Source of the DNA: an uncultured Parabacteroides sp.
GTDB lineage: Bacteria > Bacteroidota > Bacteroidia > Bacteroidales > Tannerellaceae
Direction: 5' to 3'
Assembly (NCBI RefSeq): GCF_902493135.1
Contig: NZ_CABUOD010000015.1
Location: forward strand, 1-64,000
DNA length: 64,000 nucleotides
The translations under genes and the position numbers were made by a program. This document shows, piece by piece, positions 53,642-62,525 of the stretch; the stretch's first letter is position 1; each line of letters starts with the position of its first letter. The notes under the pieces are model-generated. The model was given only the letters and a program-made list of their open reading frames with translations. It made no database searches and had not been told where the DNA came from.

Positions 53642-53776
53642 TTAGTTGTTTACATGCTTGTAGCATCCCTTCCCGATCGTGACCGGCTGGCCGTAGTCGA
53701 TGTAGAGCGGCGGCAGTACCTTCAGTTGCAGCAACTCCTCTGTCGGCTGGATGTTCGAGTCGAAGTAGGGAATCAT
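53642..53776 (-). pseudogene. Remnant of a hexapeptide acetyltransferase N terminus
   Basis: A 44-codon ORF starting MIPYFDSNIQPTEELLQLKV and including PPLYIDYGQPVTIGKG resembles the strand just before the beta-helix of maltose/galactoside O-acetyltransferases (PPF-x-DYG-x-x-I-x-IG). It stops right where the hexapeptide repeats should begin. Reading frame upstream is open to the RelA stop codon. It is a short fragment, so the assignment is weak. It shares this 0.7-kb gap with the decayed ATPase. Confidence 0.35.
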
Positions 53777-53825
53777 GGATTCGGACAGGCTCACGATATC
53801 GGGGCGGTTGGACGGCAACTTGTTA

Positions 53826-56042
53826 TCAGGAGTTCAGCCTTTCGACCGTCTTTACCCCTTTCACCGCATTGATCTTCTTGGTCAGCATGTTCAAGGCCGT
53901 CGTGTCGCGCACCATCACCGTGAAGTTTCCCTGGAAGATCCCGTCTACCGAGTCGATGTTCAGGGAGCGGAGCGTGACGCCCGTTTCCTTGCTGATGACG
54001 GAGGTGATATTGGTGACGATCGCGATGTCGTCACGGCCGATGACCCGGAGCGTGACGATATACCCGTTGTCCCCCTTGCCGCTCCATTTGGCCTGGATGA
54101 TGCGGTAGCCGAAACGGCTGAACATCTCCTGCGCGTTCGGGCAGTCCATACGGTGGATCTTGATGCCTTGCGTGGAGACGAAACCGAACACCTCGTCCCC
54201 GTAGATCGGGTTGCAGCACTTCGCCAACTTATACTCGATGCCCGTCAGGTTCTTGTCGATCACCAGCACGTCTTTGTTCGTCGCGATCTCTTCCGCCTCG
54301 GTTGTCGTGATATATTCCTCGGCGCTGCGGACTTCGGTGTGTTCGTTTGTTTCCGTTTCCCGGCGTACCTGCTCCAGGTATTCGTCGATCACCTGGTTCG
54401 GGTCGAGGCGTTCCTCGGCGATCTCGACGTAGAAGTCGGTGACGGTCTTGAACCCTTTCTTCTTGATGTAACGCATCAGGATCGGTTCCTCCATCTCGAT
54501 CTTCCGGTTCTTGAAGCGGCGTTGCAACATCTCTTTGGCAAAGTCCACCGCCTTGGCCGTCTCTTCGCGGAGCGCCTGTTTGATCTTGACCCGCGCTTTG
54601 GAGGTGACGACGATGTTCAGCCAGTCTCGCTTGGGCGTCTGGGTGGGAGCGGTGACGATCGAAACCGTGTCGCCGTTGTTCAGGGTATATTTAATAGGTA
54701 CATTCTTCTCGTTCACCTTTGCCGAGACGCATTTGCATCCTAACTTGGTATGGATCGCGAAAGCAAAGTCGAGCACGGTCGCCCCTTTGGCCAGCTTGAT
54801 CAGTTCGCCTGTCGGGGTGAAGACATAGATCTCGTCTTTGTACAGATCCATCTTGAAGTCCTGCATCAGGTCGAGCGGGTTGTTCTCTTTCGTTTCCAGG
54901 GCGGCGCGTACGGTGTTCAGGAATTCGTCCAGCCCGCTTTCCGCTTTTCCCCCTTTATATTTCCAGTGGGCGGCGAGTCCCCGTTCGGCGATCTCGTCCA
55001 TGCGGCGGGTGCGGATCTGCACTTCCACCCATTTGTTCTGCGGTCCCATCACGGTGATATGCAGGCTTTCGTAACCGTTCGTCTTCGGGATGGAGATCCA
55101 GTCCTTCATGCGCTTCGGGTTCGGCTGGTACATATCCGTGATGATCGAGTAGACCTGCCAGCAGTCCGAACGTTCCTTCTCATACGGCGTGTCGAGGATG
55201 ATGCGGATGGCAAACAAGTCGTATATGTCTTCGAACGGGATGTTCTGTTTCTTCAGCTTGTTGTTGATGGAGTGGATGGACTTCGTGCGCCCCTTGATGT
55301 CGAAGCGGAGTCCGGCGTCTTCCAGCTTGCTTTTGATGGGTGCGATGAACTCGGCGATGTAGGCGTCGCGCGAACGTTTCGTCTCGTTCAGTTTCCGTTT
55401 GATGAAGTCGTACTGCCTGCGGTCGGTATATTTCAGCGACAAGTCTTCCAGCTCGCTCTTGATCGTGTACAATCCGAGGCGGTGGGCAAGCGGGGCGTAC
55501 AGGTAGGAAACTTCCGTCGCCAGCCGTTTCCGGTCTTCGTCGTTCTTCAGGTGTTTGCCGAGGCGCATCAGGCAAAGGCGGTCGGCGATCATGATCAGGA
55601 TCACGCGCACATCTTCGGCAAACGAGAATAGCAGCTTATGGAAGTTCTCGGAGTCGACAGCCGTATTGCGGGCGTAAAGGTCCGAAGTCTTCAGCAGGCG
55701 GCTGATGATCAGGGTGACATCCGCGTCGAATGTGTCTTTCACTTCATCCAGCGTGATGATCTTTTTCATGACCGGGCGGTAGAGCAGGAGAGCGATGACC
55801 GACGTGCGCTTCAATCCGATTTCCGTAGTGGCGATCAATGCCGTGTCGATATTGCGGAGCAGGCCGTTGATGCCGTTTCTGTCTCGTCCGTAACAATCCA
55901 AAGCCACCACCCGCTTCATCAGTTCCTTCATCTTACCCAGATCTTCCTTCTTCAGGAAAGAGTACAGATGGCGTAATAATTGCTTGTACTTGGAGAAAAA
56001 TTGTTTTTTCTCCTCTTCGGTAAAGAACGGTTGTATATCCAT
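53826..56042 (-). CDS. relA: RelA/SpoT-family (p)ppGpp synthetase
   Basis: 738 residues. It makes the alarmone (p)ppGpp from GTP/GDP and ATP. The synthetase domain is clear (KGRTKSIHSINNKLKKQNI, DLFAIRIILDT, WISIPKTNGYESLHITVMG), followed by TGS (DEIYVFTPTGELIKLAKGAT), a zinc-finger/helical region with KCCNPIYGDEV, and a C-terminal ACT domain. The N-terminal hydrolase region lacks the HDxxED motif (LLLYRPVMKKIITLDE at that place), so hydrolysis is unlikely and RelA is a better name than SpoT. The start at 56042 (MDIQPFFTEEEKKQF) is conserved. Divergent from DUF4301. Confidence 0.92.
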   Translation of the reverse strand: MDIQPFFTEEEKKQFFSKYKQLLRHLYSFLKKEDLGKMKELMKRVVALDCYGRDRNGINGLLRNIDTALIATTEIGLKRTSVIALLLYRPVMKKIITLDEVKDTFDADVTLIISRLLKTSDLYARNTAVDSENFHKLLFSFAEDVRVILIMIADRLCLMRLGKHLKNDEDRKRLATEVSYLYAPLAHRLGLYTIKSELEDLSLKYTDRRQYDFIKRKLNETKRSRDAYIAEFIAPIKSKLEDAGLRFDIKGRTKSIHSINNKLKKQNIPFEDIYDLFAIRIILDTPYEKERSDCWQVYSIITDMYQPNPKRMKDWISIPKTNGYESLHITVMGPQNKWVEVQIRTRRMDEIAERGLAAHWKYKGGKAESGLDEFLNTVRAALETKENNPLDLMQDFKMDLYKDEIYVFTPTGELIKLAKGATVLDFAFAIHTKLGCKCVSAKVNEKNVPIKYTLNNGDTVSIVTAPTQTPKRDWLNIVVTSKARVKIKQALREETAKAVDFAKEMLQRRFKNRKIEMEEPILMRYIKKKGFKTVTDFYVEIAEERLDPNQVIDEYLEQVRRETETNEHTEVRSAEEYITTTEAEEIATNKDVLVIDKNLTGIEYKLAKCCNPIYGDEVFGFVSTQGIKIHRMDCPNAQEMFSRFGYRIIQAKWSGKGDNGYIVTLRVIGRDDIAIVTNITSVISKETGVTLRSLNIDSVDGIFQGNFTVMVRDTTALNMLTKKINAVKGVKTVERLNS

Positions 56043-56216
56043 AGTCGTCTGTTTTTTTACTGCCTCTTTGTGGGCTGTCCGTAAAACATACCGTAAAAGT
56101 AAGTTTTTCTGCGAATATCAGTGCATTTCTAATGGTATTTTTATACATTTGCGATATACATAGGCCGGCAGGCCCTTGTTGCGTGTCTGATTATTAACTT
56201 ATTAAAAAGATATACT

Positions 56217-57737
56217 ATGCTAAACGCAAAAGACTTAGAGTTACTGGCGGCTAAAGGGATCAGCGAAAAGCAGATTGAAGAACAATTGGCTTGTTTCGTG
56301 AAAGGGTTTCCTTTTCTGGAAATTACGGCTTCGGCCTCGGTTGAGAGAGGGGTTATGGTGATCCCGCAGGAAAAACAGGCTACTTATATGGATGCCTGGG
56401 ATGCTTACCTGGCAAAGAATAAGAAGATTGTGAAGTTCGTGCCGGCTTCGGGCGCGGCAAGCCGTATGTTCAAGAACCTGTATGAGTTCCTGTCTGCCGG
56501 TTATGACGAACCTCAGAATGCGTTTGAGAAGAAGTTCTTCGACGACATTACGAAGTTTGCCTTCTATGATGCCTTGAACCGGGCTTGCGTCGAGAATGAA
56601 GCGAAAGATATTCCGGCGTTGGTTGCTCTCGGACAGTATAAGGCGGTTGTCGCCAACCTGCTGGAACCGAAAGGGCTGAACTACGGACAGCTTCCGAAAG
56701 GTCTGTTGCTTTTCCATTCTTATCCGAAGACTGCCCGCACGGCGATGGAAGAACATCTGGCCGAAGGTGCGATGTATGCGAAGAACAATGCCGGTGAAGT
56801 GAATATACATTTCACGGTGTCGCCCGAACATAAGGCGTTGTTCGAACAGCTGGTTGCCGCAAAGGCGGGAGTCTATGAAGAGAAATTCTCTGTCAAATAC
56901 GATATTTCTTTCAGCGTCCAGAAACCGAGTACCGATACGATTGCTGCCGATATGGAAAACAATCCGTTCCGCGACAAGAACGGCAATCTCTTGTTCCGTC
57001 CGGGCGGTCACGGCGCTTTGATCGAAAACCTGAACGATGTGGATGCCGATGTGGTGTTTGTCAAGAACATCGATAATGTGGTTCCGGACAGTTTCAAGTG
57101 TTCGACCGTTATCTTCAAGAAGGTGATCGCCGGCGTGCTGGTCTCTTTGCAGGAACGTATCTTCAAGTATCTGGAACTGATCGACAGCGGCAAGTATTCG
57201 CACGACCAGGTGGAAGAGATGATTCATTTCCTGCAGGAAGACCTGTGTGTGAAGAACCCGGAAATGAAGTTGTTGGAAGATGCCGAGTTGATTCTTTATA
57301 TTAAGAGTAAGTTGAACCGCCCGTTGCGTGTCTGCGGTATGGTGAAGAATGTCGGCGAACCGGGCGGTGGGCCGTTCCTCGCTGTCAACCCGGACGGAAC
57401 TGTCTCTTTGCAGATTCTCGAAAGCTCGCAGATCGATTTGAAGGATCCCGAAAAGAAGGCGATGTTCGAAAAGGGCACGCACTTCAATCCTGTGGATCTG
57501 GTTTGCGCGTTGAAGAACTATAAAGGCGAGAAGTTCAATTTGCCGGACTATGTGGACAAGAACACCGGTTTTATCTCCTATAAGAGCAAGGACGGCCGCG
57601 AACTGAAAGCGTTGGAATTGCCCGGTTTGTGGAACGGTGCGATGAGTGACTGGAATACGATCTTTGTCGAGGTGCCTATCGAAACCTTCAACCCGGTTAA
57701 GACGGTGAACGATTTGCTGCGCCAGGAACATCAATAA
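56217..57737 (+). CDS. DUF4301 family protein
   Basis: 506 residues without signal peptide. The N-terminal region (LNAKDLELLAAKGISEKQIE) and FVPASGAASRMFKNLYEFLS, with later RPGGHGALIENLNDVDADVV and KNVGEPGGGPFLAVN, match the Bacteroidetes DUF4301 family. The GxAxRMF and GGHGAL patterns recall nucleotidyltransferase-like folds, so a sugar-phosphate nucleotidyl transfer is conceivable, but this is only a resemblance. A TACATTTG element lies about 66 bp upstream. It ends at a strong terminator shared with the convergent aldo/keto reductase gene. Confidence 0.88.
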   Translation: MLNAKDLELLAAKGISEKQIEEQLACFVKGFPFLEITASASVERGVMVIPQEKQATYMDAWDAYLAKNKKIVKFVPASGAASRMFKNLYEFLSAGYDEPQNAFEKKFFDDITKFAFYDALNRACVENEAKDIPALVALGQYKAVVANLLEPKGLNYGQLPKGLLLFHSYPKTARTAMEEHLAEGAMYAKNNAGEVNIHFTVSPEHKALFEQLVAAKAGVYEEKFSVKYDISFSVQKPSTDTIAADMENNPFRDKNGNLLFRPGGHGALIENLNDVDADVVFVKNIDNVVPDSFKCSTVIFKKVIAGVLVSLQERIFKYLELIDSGKYSHDQVEEMIHFLQEDLCVKNPEMKLLEDAELILYIKSKLNRPLRVCGMVKNVGEPGGGPFLAVNPDGTVSLQILESSQIDLKDPEKKAMFEKGTHFNPVDLVCALKNYKGEKFNLPDYVDKNTGFISYKSKDGRELKALELPGLWNGAMSDWNTIFVEVPIETFNPVKTVNDLLRQEHQ

Positions 57738-57744
57738 AACAGTA

Positions 57745-57793
57745 AAAAAGAGGTGTCAAACTGCCCTGTTCCCGCGTTTGACACCTCTTTTTG
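57745..57793. terminator. Strong bidirectional terminator
   Basis: AAAAAAGAGGTGTCAAAC (57745-57762) and GTTTGACACCTCTTTTT (57777-57793) are perfect complements around a 14-nt loop, with A- and T-runs on both sides. It lies between the convergent DUF4301 and aldo/keto reductase genes. Confidence 0.93.
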
Positions 57794-57794
57794 T

Positions 57795-58631
57795 TTATAA
57801 ATTGATCAGGAAATTGACAAATTCCGGATCGTAGTGTGAGAAGAACAGGCTTTCTGCTTTGTCGAGTTGGGCAATTTCTTCCATTTCTTTTGCAGACAAA
57901 GTGAAGTCGAACACATTGATATTCTCTATCATCCGCTCTTTATGGGTCGATTTAGGAATGACAATCACTCCTCGCTGGATGAGAAAGCGCAATGCTACCT
58001 GAGCCACGGATTTGTTGTGCTGTTCGCCGATCGCTTTCAATACTTCATTAGTGAAGAAATTATTTCTTCCTTCGGCAAACGGTCCCCACGACATGAGTCG
58101 TGTGCCTTCTTTCCTCATGATTTCCTGTAGTTTGACTTGCTGGTTGAAGACGTGTGTCTCCATCTGATTGACAGCCGGCTTGATCTCGCAGAACTTAGCC
58201 AGGTCTACAAAACGGTCGGCATAGAAGTTGCTGACACCGATGGCGCGGGCTTTTCCTGCTTTATAGGCTTCTTCCATAGCGCGGTAAGTCCCGTAGTAAT
58301 CATTGAAAGGTTGATGAATGAGCAATAGGTCGACATAATCGCTTTGTAGTTTGCGCAACGACTCGTCGATCGATGCTTTTGCTCTTTTCTCCCCGGCGTT
58401 CGAGATCCAGACTTTTGTCGTGATGAACAACTCTTCACGTGGCACACCGCATTTCCGGATGGCATGGCCGACGCCTTCCTCATTGTAATAGGCTTGTGCC
58501 GTATCGATGGACCGATAACCTGCACGGATGGCATCCGACACGCAGCGTTCACACTCTTCAGGCGTCACCTGATAAACTCCGTAACCTAAAATCGGCATTT
58601 CAACGCCGTTGTTTAATTTTACTGTTTCCAT
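57795..58631 (-). CDS. Aldo/keto reductase
   Basis: 278-residue NADPH-dependent TIM-barrel oxidoreductase. The catalytic tetrad can be read as Asp and Tyr in [18 protein letters not shown], Lys in [10 protein letters not shown] and His in [23 protein letters not shown] and the C-terminal [14 protein letters not shown] are the cofactor-binding stretches. Closest in style to 2,5-diketo-D-gluconate reductase-type proteins; the physiological carbonyl substrate is not predictable. Monocistronic. Confidence 0.94.
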   Translation of the reverse strand: METVKLNNGVEMPILGYGVYQVTPEECERCVSDAIRAGYRSIDTAQAYYNEEGVGHAIRKCGVPREELFITTKVWISNAGEKRAKASIDESLRKLQSDYVDLLLIHQPFNDYYGTYRAMEEAYKAGKARAIGVSNFYADRFVDLAKFCEIKPAVNQMETHVFNQQVKLQEIMRKEGTRLMSWGPFAEGRNNFFTNEVLKAIGEQHNKSVAQVALRFLIQRGVIVIPKSTHKERMIENINVFDFTLSAKEMEEIAQLDKAESLFFSHYDPEFVNFLINL

Positions 58632-58809
58632 ACTCGTCTTTTTTATATGTTTTCTTTGATCCTGACTTATAAACAGGGAGCGTATGCCCTTTTGTTTTCA
58701 GTTTTGTCGGATATTGCAAAGATAGGGAGTCAGAAGTGTTATGCTTTCATACAAATTACGGATTATCCTACCCGAATTACTGTTTGGCTGGTCAAAATGG
58801 TTCAAAAAA
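58632..58809. other. Gap between the aldo/keto reductase start and the nested palindrome
   Basis: 178 bp without a convincing ORF. It must contain the promoter of the aldo/keto reductase; CAAAGATAG near 58717, read on the minus strand as CTATCTTTG, is a possible -7 box. Nothing else is recognised. Confidence 0.35.
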
Positions 58810-58925
58810 GGAGGTATGTCAAAACAAAATCCTGCTCACGATTAGCCATAATTTAGGCACGGATTGTTTATCCGTGTAAATCCGTGCCTGAAAGATCATG
58901 TTAAAGGTGTTTTGGCACACCTTCC
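58810..58925. repeat. Nested palindrome with inner AGGCACGGATT dyad
   Basis: The outer arms are GGAGGTATGTCAAAAC (58810-58825) and GTTTTGGCACACCTTCC (58909-58925), imperfect complements. The inner arms AGGCACGGATT (58855-58865) and AATCCGTGCCT (58879-58889) are perfect. A second copy with similar outer and inner words starts at 63899. It lies downstream of the minus-strand Gfo/Idh gene's stop. Confidence 0.85.
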
Positions 58926-58948
58926 ATATCGTTTGGTTGAACTTCCGT

Positions 58949-60262
58949 TTAGATTTTCGGAAGTTCCCAGGGAGCCCGGTATTCCTTGCATAAGTATTTG
59001 TCGGCTTCCGCGTCGTTGAAGCTCTTACCGTCCCAAGTCAGTTTTTTGCCTGTCCGGTAGGCGATGTTACCCAATTGGGAGAATTTGGCGATATGGGCGC
59101 CGATCTCGATGCTGGCATTACAGTTGCGGTTGCGCGACTTGATGCATTCCAGATGGTTCTTCACGTGCAGGTTCAATCCGCCTTCGCCGTAGGCTTTCTT
59201 CAAAGGAACGGCTTCCATGCGGGCTTTGCCGTTCACCTTTTCGGGGATTACTTCCCAGCCGCCGCGGTCGACAACCAATGTCCCGTTTTCTCCGACAAAT
59301 CCGAGGCCGTGATTGCGTCCGTAAGCTCCGTCGTCGATACCGATCGCATGGTCCCACATGACCGTGAAGTCGTCGAATGTATAAATCGTCTGCAACAGGT
59401 CCGGCGTTTCGCAGGCGTCATCCGGATATCCGAATTTGCCGCCCGAAGCCATGATGGAGTTGGGGGCCGTTACGTTCATTCCATAGAGGGCATAGTCGAG
59501 CAGATGCACACCCCAGTCTGTCATCAGCCCGCCGGCATAATCCCAGAACCAGCGGAAGGTGAAATGGAAACGGTTACGGTTGAACGGACGTTGGGGAGCC
59601 GGGCCCAGCCACATGTCATAGTCGACTCCTGCAGGAACGGCTTCGTCCGGCTTGACCGGAATGGATGGACACCAACCTTGGTATGAGAAGACGCGGACGG
59701 TACGGATCTTGCCTAACTGCCCGCTGTGCACGAATGCCATGGCATCCTGCCAGTGCGGATCGCTGCGTTGCCATTGTCCTACCTGTACTACCCGGTTGTA
59801 CTTTTCGGCGGCACGAACCATAATATTACATTCTTCAATGCTGTTGCCTAAGGGTTTTTCGCAGTAAACATCTTTACCAGCCTGGCAGGCGGCTACCATT
59901 TGCAGGCAGTGCCAGTGGTCGGGCGTGCCGACGATGACAACGTCGATATCTTTGTTGTCGATCAGTTTCCGCCAGTCTTTGTAAAGGTTTTTAACTTTTT
60001 TGCCCGTAATCTTTTCCGTTTCGGCAGCCCGTTTGTTCAGTACGCCTTCGTCGATATCCGACAGTGCGATACATTCTACTTCCGGATTTCGCAAGAATGC
60101 CTGCAAATCGGAAAATCCCATACCGTTGCAACCGATAAGGCCGACACGTATTTTGTCGTTCGCCCCTACATTTCCTGGTGTAGCGTTGATGAAGAAAGGA
60201 CTCATGGAAAGTCCGGCGCCTAATAAGGTTGCTTGCCGGATAAAATCTCTGCGTGTTGTCAT
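58949..60262 (-). CDS. Exported Gfo/Idh/MocA oxidoreductase (copy 1)
   Basis: 437 residues. A twin-arginine signal (MTTRRDFIRQATLLGAGLSM) indicates folded export with NAD(P) bound. The Rossmann start is VGLIGCNGMGFSDLQAF, the central motif CEKPLGNSIEECN supplies the conserved EKP lysine, and GLMTDWGVHLLDYALYGMN is the substrate-side histidine motif. Related Bacteroidetes proteins act on glycosides or sugar derivatives in the periplasm, some by a redox-neutral glycosidase mechanism. It is divergent from the PCMD lipoprotein gene and paired in function with the second copy at 62526. Confidence 0.92.
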   Translation of the reverse strand: MTTRRDFIRQATLLGAGLSMSPFFINATPGNVGANDKIRVGLIGCNGMGFSDLQAFLRNPEVECIALSDIDEGVLNKRAAETEKITGKKVKNLYKDWRKLIDNKDIDVVIVGTPDHWHCLQMVAACQAGKDVYCEKPLGNSIEECNIMVRAAEKYNRVVQVGQWQRSDPHWQDAMAFVHSGQLGKIRTVRVFSYQGWCPSIPVKPDEAVPAGVDYDMWLGPAPQRPFNRNRFHFTFRWFWDYAGGLMTDWGVHLLDYALYGMNVTAPNSIMASGGKFGYPDDACETPDLLQTIYTFDDFTVMWDHAIGIDDGAYGRNHGLGFVGENGTLVVDRGGWEVIPEKVNGKARMEAVPLKKAYGEGGLNLHVKNHLECIKSRNRNCNASIEIGAHIAKFSQLGNIAYRTGKKLTWDGKSFNDAEADKYLCKEYRAPWELPKI

Positions 60263-60379
60263 GGTCTTGTAAATTAGATATTAATAAGTTATTGAGCCAA
60301 ATGTATGAATAAAAGGTGAGCGGTACAATAAAAACTGTGATAAAAATATAAATACGGCGGCTTTTTCCGAAAAGGAGCG

Positions 60380-60387
60380 TATTTTTG
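60380..60387 (+). promoter_or_regulatory. Putative -7 element (TATTTTTG) for the PCMD operon
   Basis: TATTTTTG fits TAnnTTTG 50 bp before the PCMD lipoprotein start. The -33 region is not clear. Confidence 0.4.
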
Positions 60388-60437
60388 TATCCGGTTTGCT
60401 TTCAAGGGAAACTTATTATAAATAAAACAAACAAAAG

Positions 60438-61550
60438 ATGAGAATAGCTTATTTGATCACATGGCTTTTGTTAAGTATCACGCTCACGTCGTGTATACAG
60501 GATGAAGCGCCTAATGCGGAAGCGGATATATTGACTTGTATAGTTCCCGCAGATATATTGAAAAGAGATCCGGTTATAGAGAATAATAAGGTGACGTTGA
60601 TGGTAAAGGCGGATATTGACCTGACGCATCAGGCTCCGGAGTTTACGTTGACTCCCGGTGCGACTATTTCCCCTGCCAGCGGTACGGAACGGGACTTCAC
60701 GACTCCACAGTACTACACGGTGACTTCACAGGATGGAAACTGGAAGAAAGAATACCAGGTGGCTTATCTTATCGCCGGAATCAGTACGGAATATCATTTT
60801 GAAGATGTGGATTCGGTAGTATCCAATATTTATACGTATGACGTGTTTTATGATGTGGCTACCAATGAACGCATCGATTGGGCGAGCGGCAACTCTGGTT
60901 TTGCTATAACAGGAGTTGGAACAAAAGATCCTGCCAGTTTTCCGACTTCTTCACTTAAAGACGGAAAGGTGGGAAAAGCTGTGAAACTTGAAACAAAATC
61001 CACGGGTGATTTTGGAGAGAAGGTGAAAATGCCCATTGCGGCAGGAAATCTGTTTATGGGGACATTTGATGTCTTGAGTGCTTTGACTAACGCGTTGAAA
61101 GCAACTCGTCTGGGAATGCCGTTCGAGCATGTTCCGACTTATATAAAAGGCTATTATAAATATAAAGCAGGAGATGTGTTTCAAGCAAATGGCAAACCGG
61201 TAGAGAACAAGAAGGATACATGGGATGTTTATGCGATCTTTTATGAAGTAACAGATAAGGTTCCTTATTTGGACGGGACTATCGTGGAAGGTAACTATAC
61301 GCATCCGAATCTCGTCTCCGTTGCTTTGCTGGATGATAAAGACAGGAAAGAAACAGACGAGTGGACCGAATTCTATATTCCCTTTGTCATGAAACCCGGT
61401 AAGGTAATCGACCGTGAGAAATTAAAATCAGGAGGTTATAATGTCTCTATCGTCTTCTCTTCCAGTAAAGAAGGTAATTATTTCCGGGGTGCACCGGGAA
61501 GCACCTTGCTGATCGATGAGGTGGAACTGATTTATGCAGCCGACAATTAA
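60438..61550 (+). CDS. PCMD-domain lipoprotein
   Basis: 370 residues. The lipoprotein signal MRIAYLITWLLLSITLTSC has its lipobox Cys at residue 19. An N-terminal Ig-like part (VTLMVKADIDLTHQAPEFTL, YYTVTSQDGNWKKEYQV) precedes the PCMD (putative carbohydrate metabolism) domain, with STEYHFEDV, ASFPTSSLKDGKVGKAVKL and IDEVELIY. Family members are surface lipoproteins linked with glycan use. Its stop overlaps the region just before the beta-barrel gene (13-bp gap), so the two are probably one operon encoding a surface lipoprotein and its outer-membrane partner. Confidence 0.9.
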   Translation: MRIAYLITWLLLSITLTSCIQDEAPNAEADILTCIVPADILKRDPVIENNKVTLMVKADIDLTHQAPEFTLTPGATISPASGTERDFTTPQYYTVTSQDGNWKKEYQVAYLIAGISTEYHFEDVDSVVSNIYTYDVFYDVATNERIDWASGNSGFAITGVGTKDPASFPTSSLKDGKVGKAVKLETKSTGDFGEKVKMPIAAGNLFMGTFDVLSALTNALKATRLGMPFEHVPTYIKGYYKYKAGDVFQANGKPVENKKDTWDVYAIFYEVTDKVPYLDGTIVEGNYTHPNLVSVALLDDKDRKETDEWTEFYIPFVMKPGKVIDREKLKSGGYNVSIVFSSSKEGNYFRGAPGSTLLIDEVELIYAADN

Positions 61551-61563
61551 AACGAAAAAAGAA

Positions 61564-62355
61564 ATGGAGAAAAAGAGTATATCTGCTTATATATGTATGT
61601 TGGCCCTATCTTTGATAGCGCTTCCTGCCTTCGGACAGATGGACCGGAATCAGGGGATCATCAAGTCTGCTCTGCTCGGACTGGAGTATGAAGTGAAAGC
61701 CGGTTTTAATATCGGTGGAACGGCTCCTTTGCCTTTGCCGGTCGAAATTCGGGCAATTACCGGATATAATCCGACTTTGGCGCTGGCGATCGAAGGAAAC
61801 GTGACGAAATGGTTCGATCAGGAACGCAAATGGGGAATGCGGATCGGGATCCGCCTTGATAATAAAAGTATGAAAACAGATGCCCGTGTTAAGAACTACG
61901 GCATGGAGATTATTGGTGATGGCGGGGAGATCGTAAAGGGAAACTGGACCGGATATGTAAAGACCGATGTCAATAATACATACCTGTCTTTTCCAGTTCT
62001 GGCCACTCATCAGTTTAATCGCCGTTTCAGTATGAACCTCGGTCCGTATTTTGCTTATATGTTGGAAGGTGATTTCTCAGGAAATGTCTATGACGGCTAT
62101 TTACGTGAAGGAGATCCGACAGGAAGCAAAGTCATTTTTGAAGACGGGAAGAGTGCTTCGTATGATTTTTCTAAGAACCTTCGCCGTTTCCAATGGGGAG
62201 CGCAGTTAGGTGCCGAATGGCGTGCCTTTAAGCACTTGAATGTCTATGCAGACCTGACTTGGGGATTGAATGATATCTTCCGGAAAGATTTCAAAACGAT
62301 TACTTTCGCCATGTATCCGATCTACCTGAACGTAGGTTTCGGTTACGTTTTCTAA
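61564..62355 (+). CDS. Outer-membrane beta-barrel protein
   Basis: 263 residues. A signal peptide (MEKKSISAYICMLALSLIAL, ending PAFGQ) is followed by alternating amphipathic strands such as EYEVKAGFNIGGTAPLPLPV and GMRIGIRLDNKSMKTDA, and it ends in GFGYVF, with the aromatic C-terminal residue of outer-membrane barrels. About eight to ten strands fit the length, like small porin-family proteins. It starts 13 bp after the PCMD lipoprotein, and a terminator follows. The function of the pair is unknown. Confidence 0.82.
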   Translation: MEKKSISAYICMLALSLIALPAFGQMDRNQGIIKSALLGLEYEVKAGFNIGGTAPLPLPVEIRAITGYNPTLALAIEGNVTKWFDQERKWGMRIGIRLDNKSMKTDARVKNYGMEIIGDGGEIVKGNWTGYVKTDVNNTYLSFPVLATHQFNRRFSMNLGPYFAYMLEGDFSGNVYDGYLREGDPTGSKVIFEDGKSASYDFSKNLRRFQWGAQLGAEWRAFKHLNVYADLTWGLNDIFRKDFKTITFAMYPIYLNVGFGYVF

Positions 62356-62378
62356 GACAAACGTATTCTGATATATCG

Positions 62379-62427
62379 TTATGGCTTTCCTGATTCATAA
62401 TTATGAAACGGGAAAGCCATAATTTTG
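62379..62427 (+). terminator. Intrinsic terminator after the beta-barrel gene
   Basis: TTATGGCTTTCC (62379-62390) and GGAAAGCCATAA (62411-62422) are perfect complements, followed by TTTTG. The loop holds a second small dyad (TTCATAATTATGAA). It closes the PCMD-barrel operon. Confidence 0.88.
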
Positions 62428-62525
62428 TTATTAAACGACAACTTTTCCACAACAATTCGTTATTTCGATATTTATTAATATATTTGTCCGAATAATTTTT
62501 TAGTCCAATATATTTTTGAATTACC

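Noticed and set aside
53612..54743. Plus-strand ORFs opposite relA and the acetyltransferase remnant
   Set aside because: These are shadows of the minus-strand reading frames, with histidine/arginine-rich low-complexity translation and no start signals.
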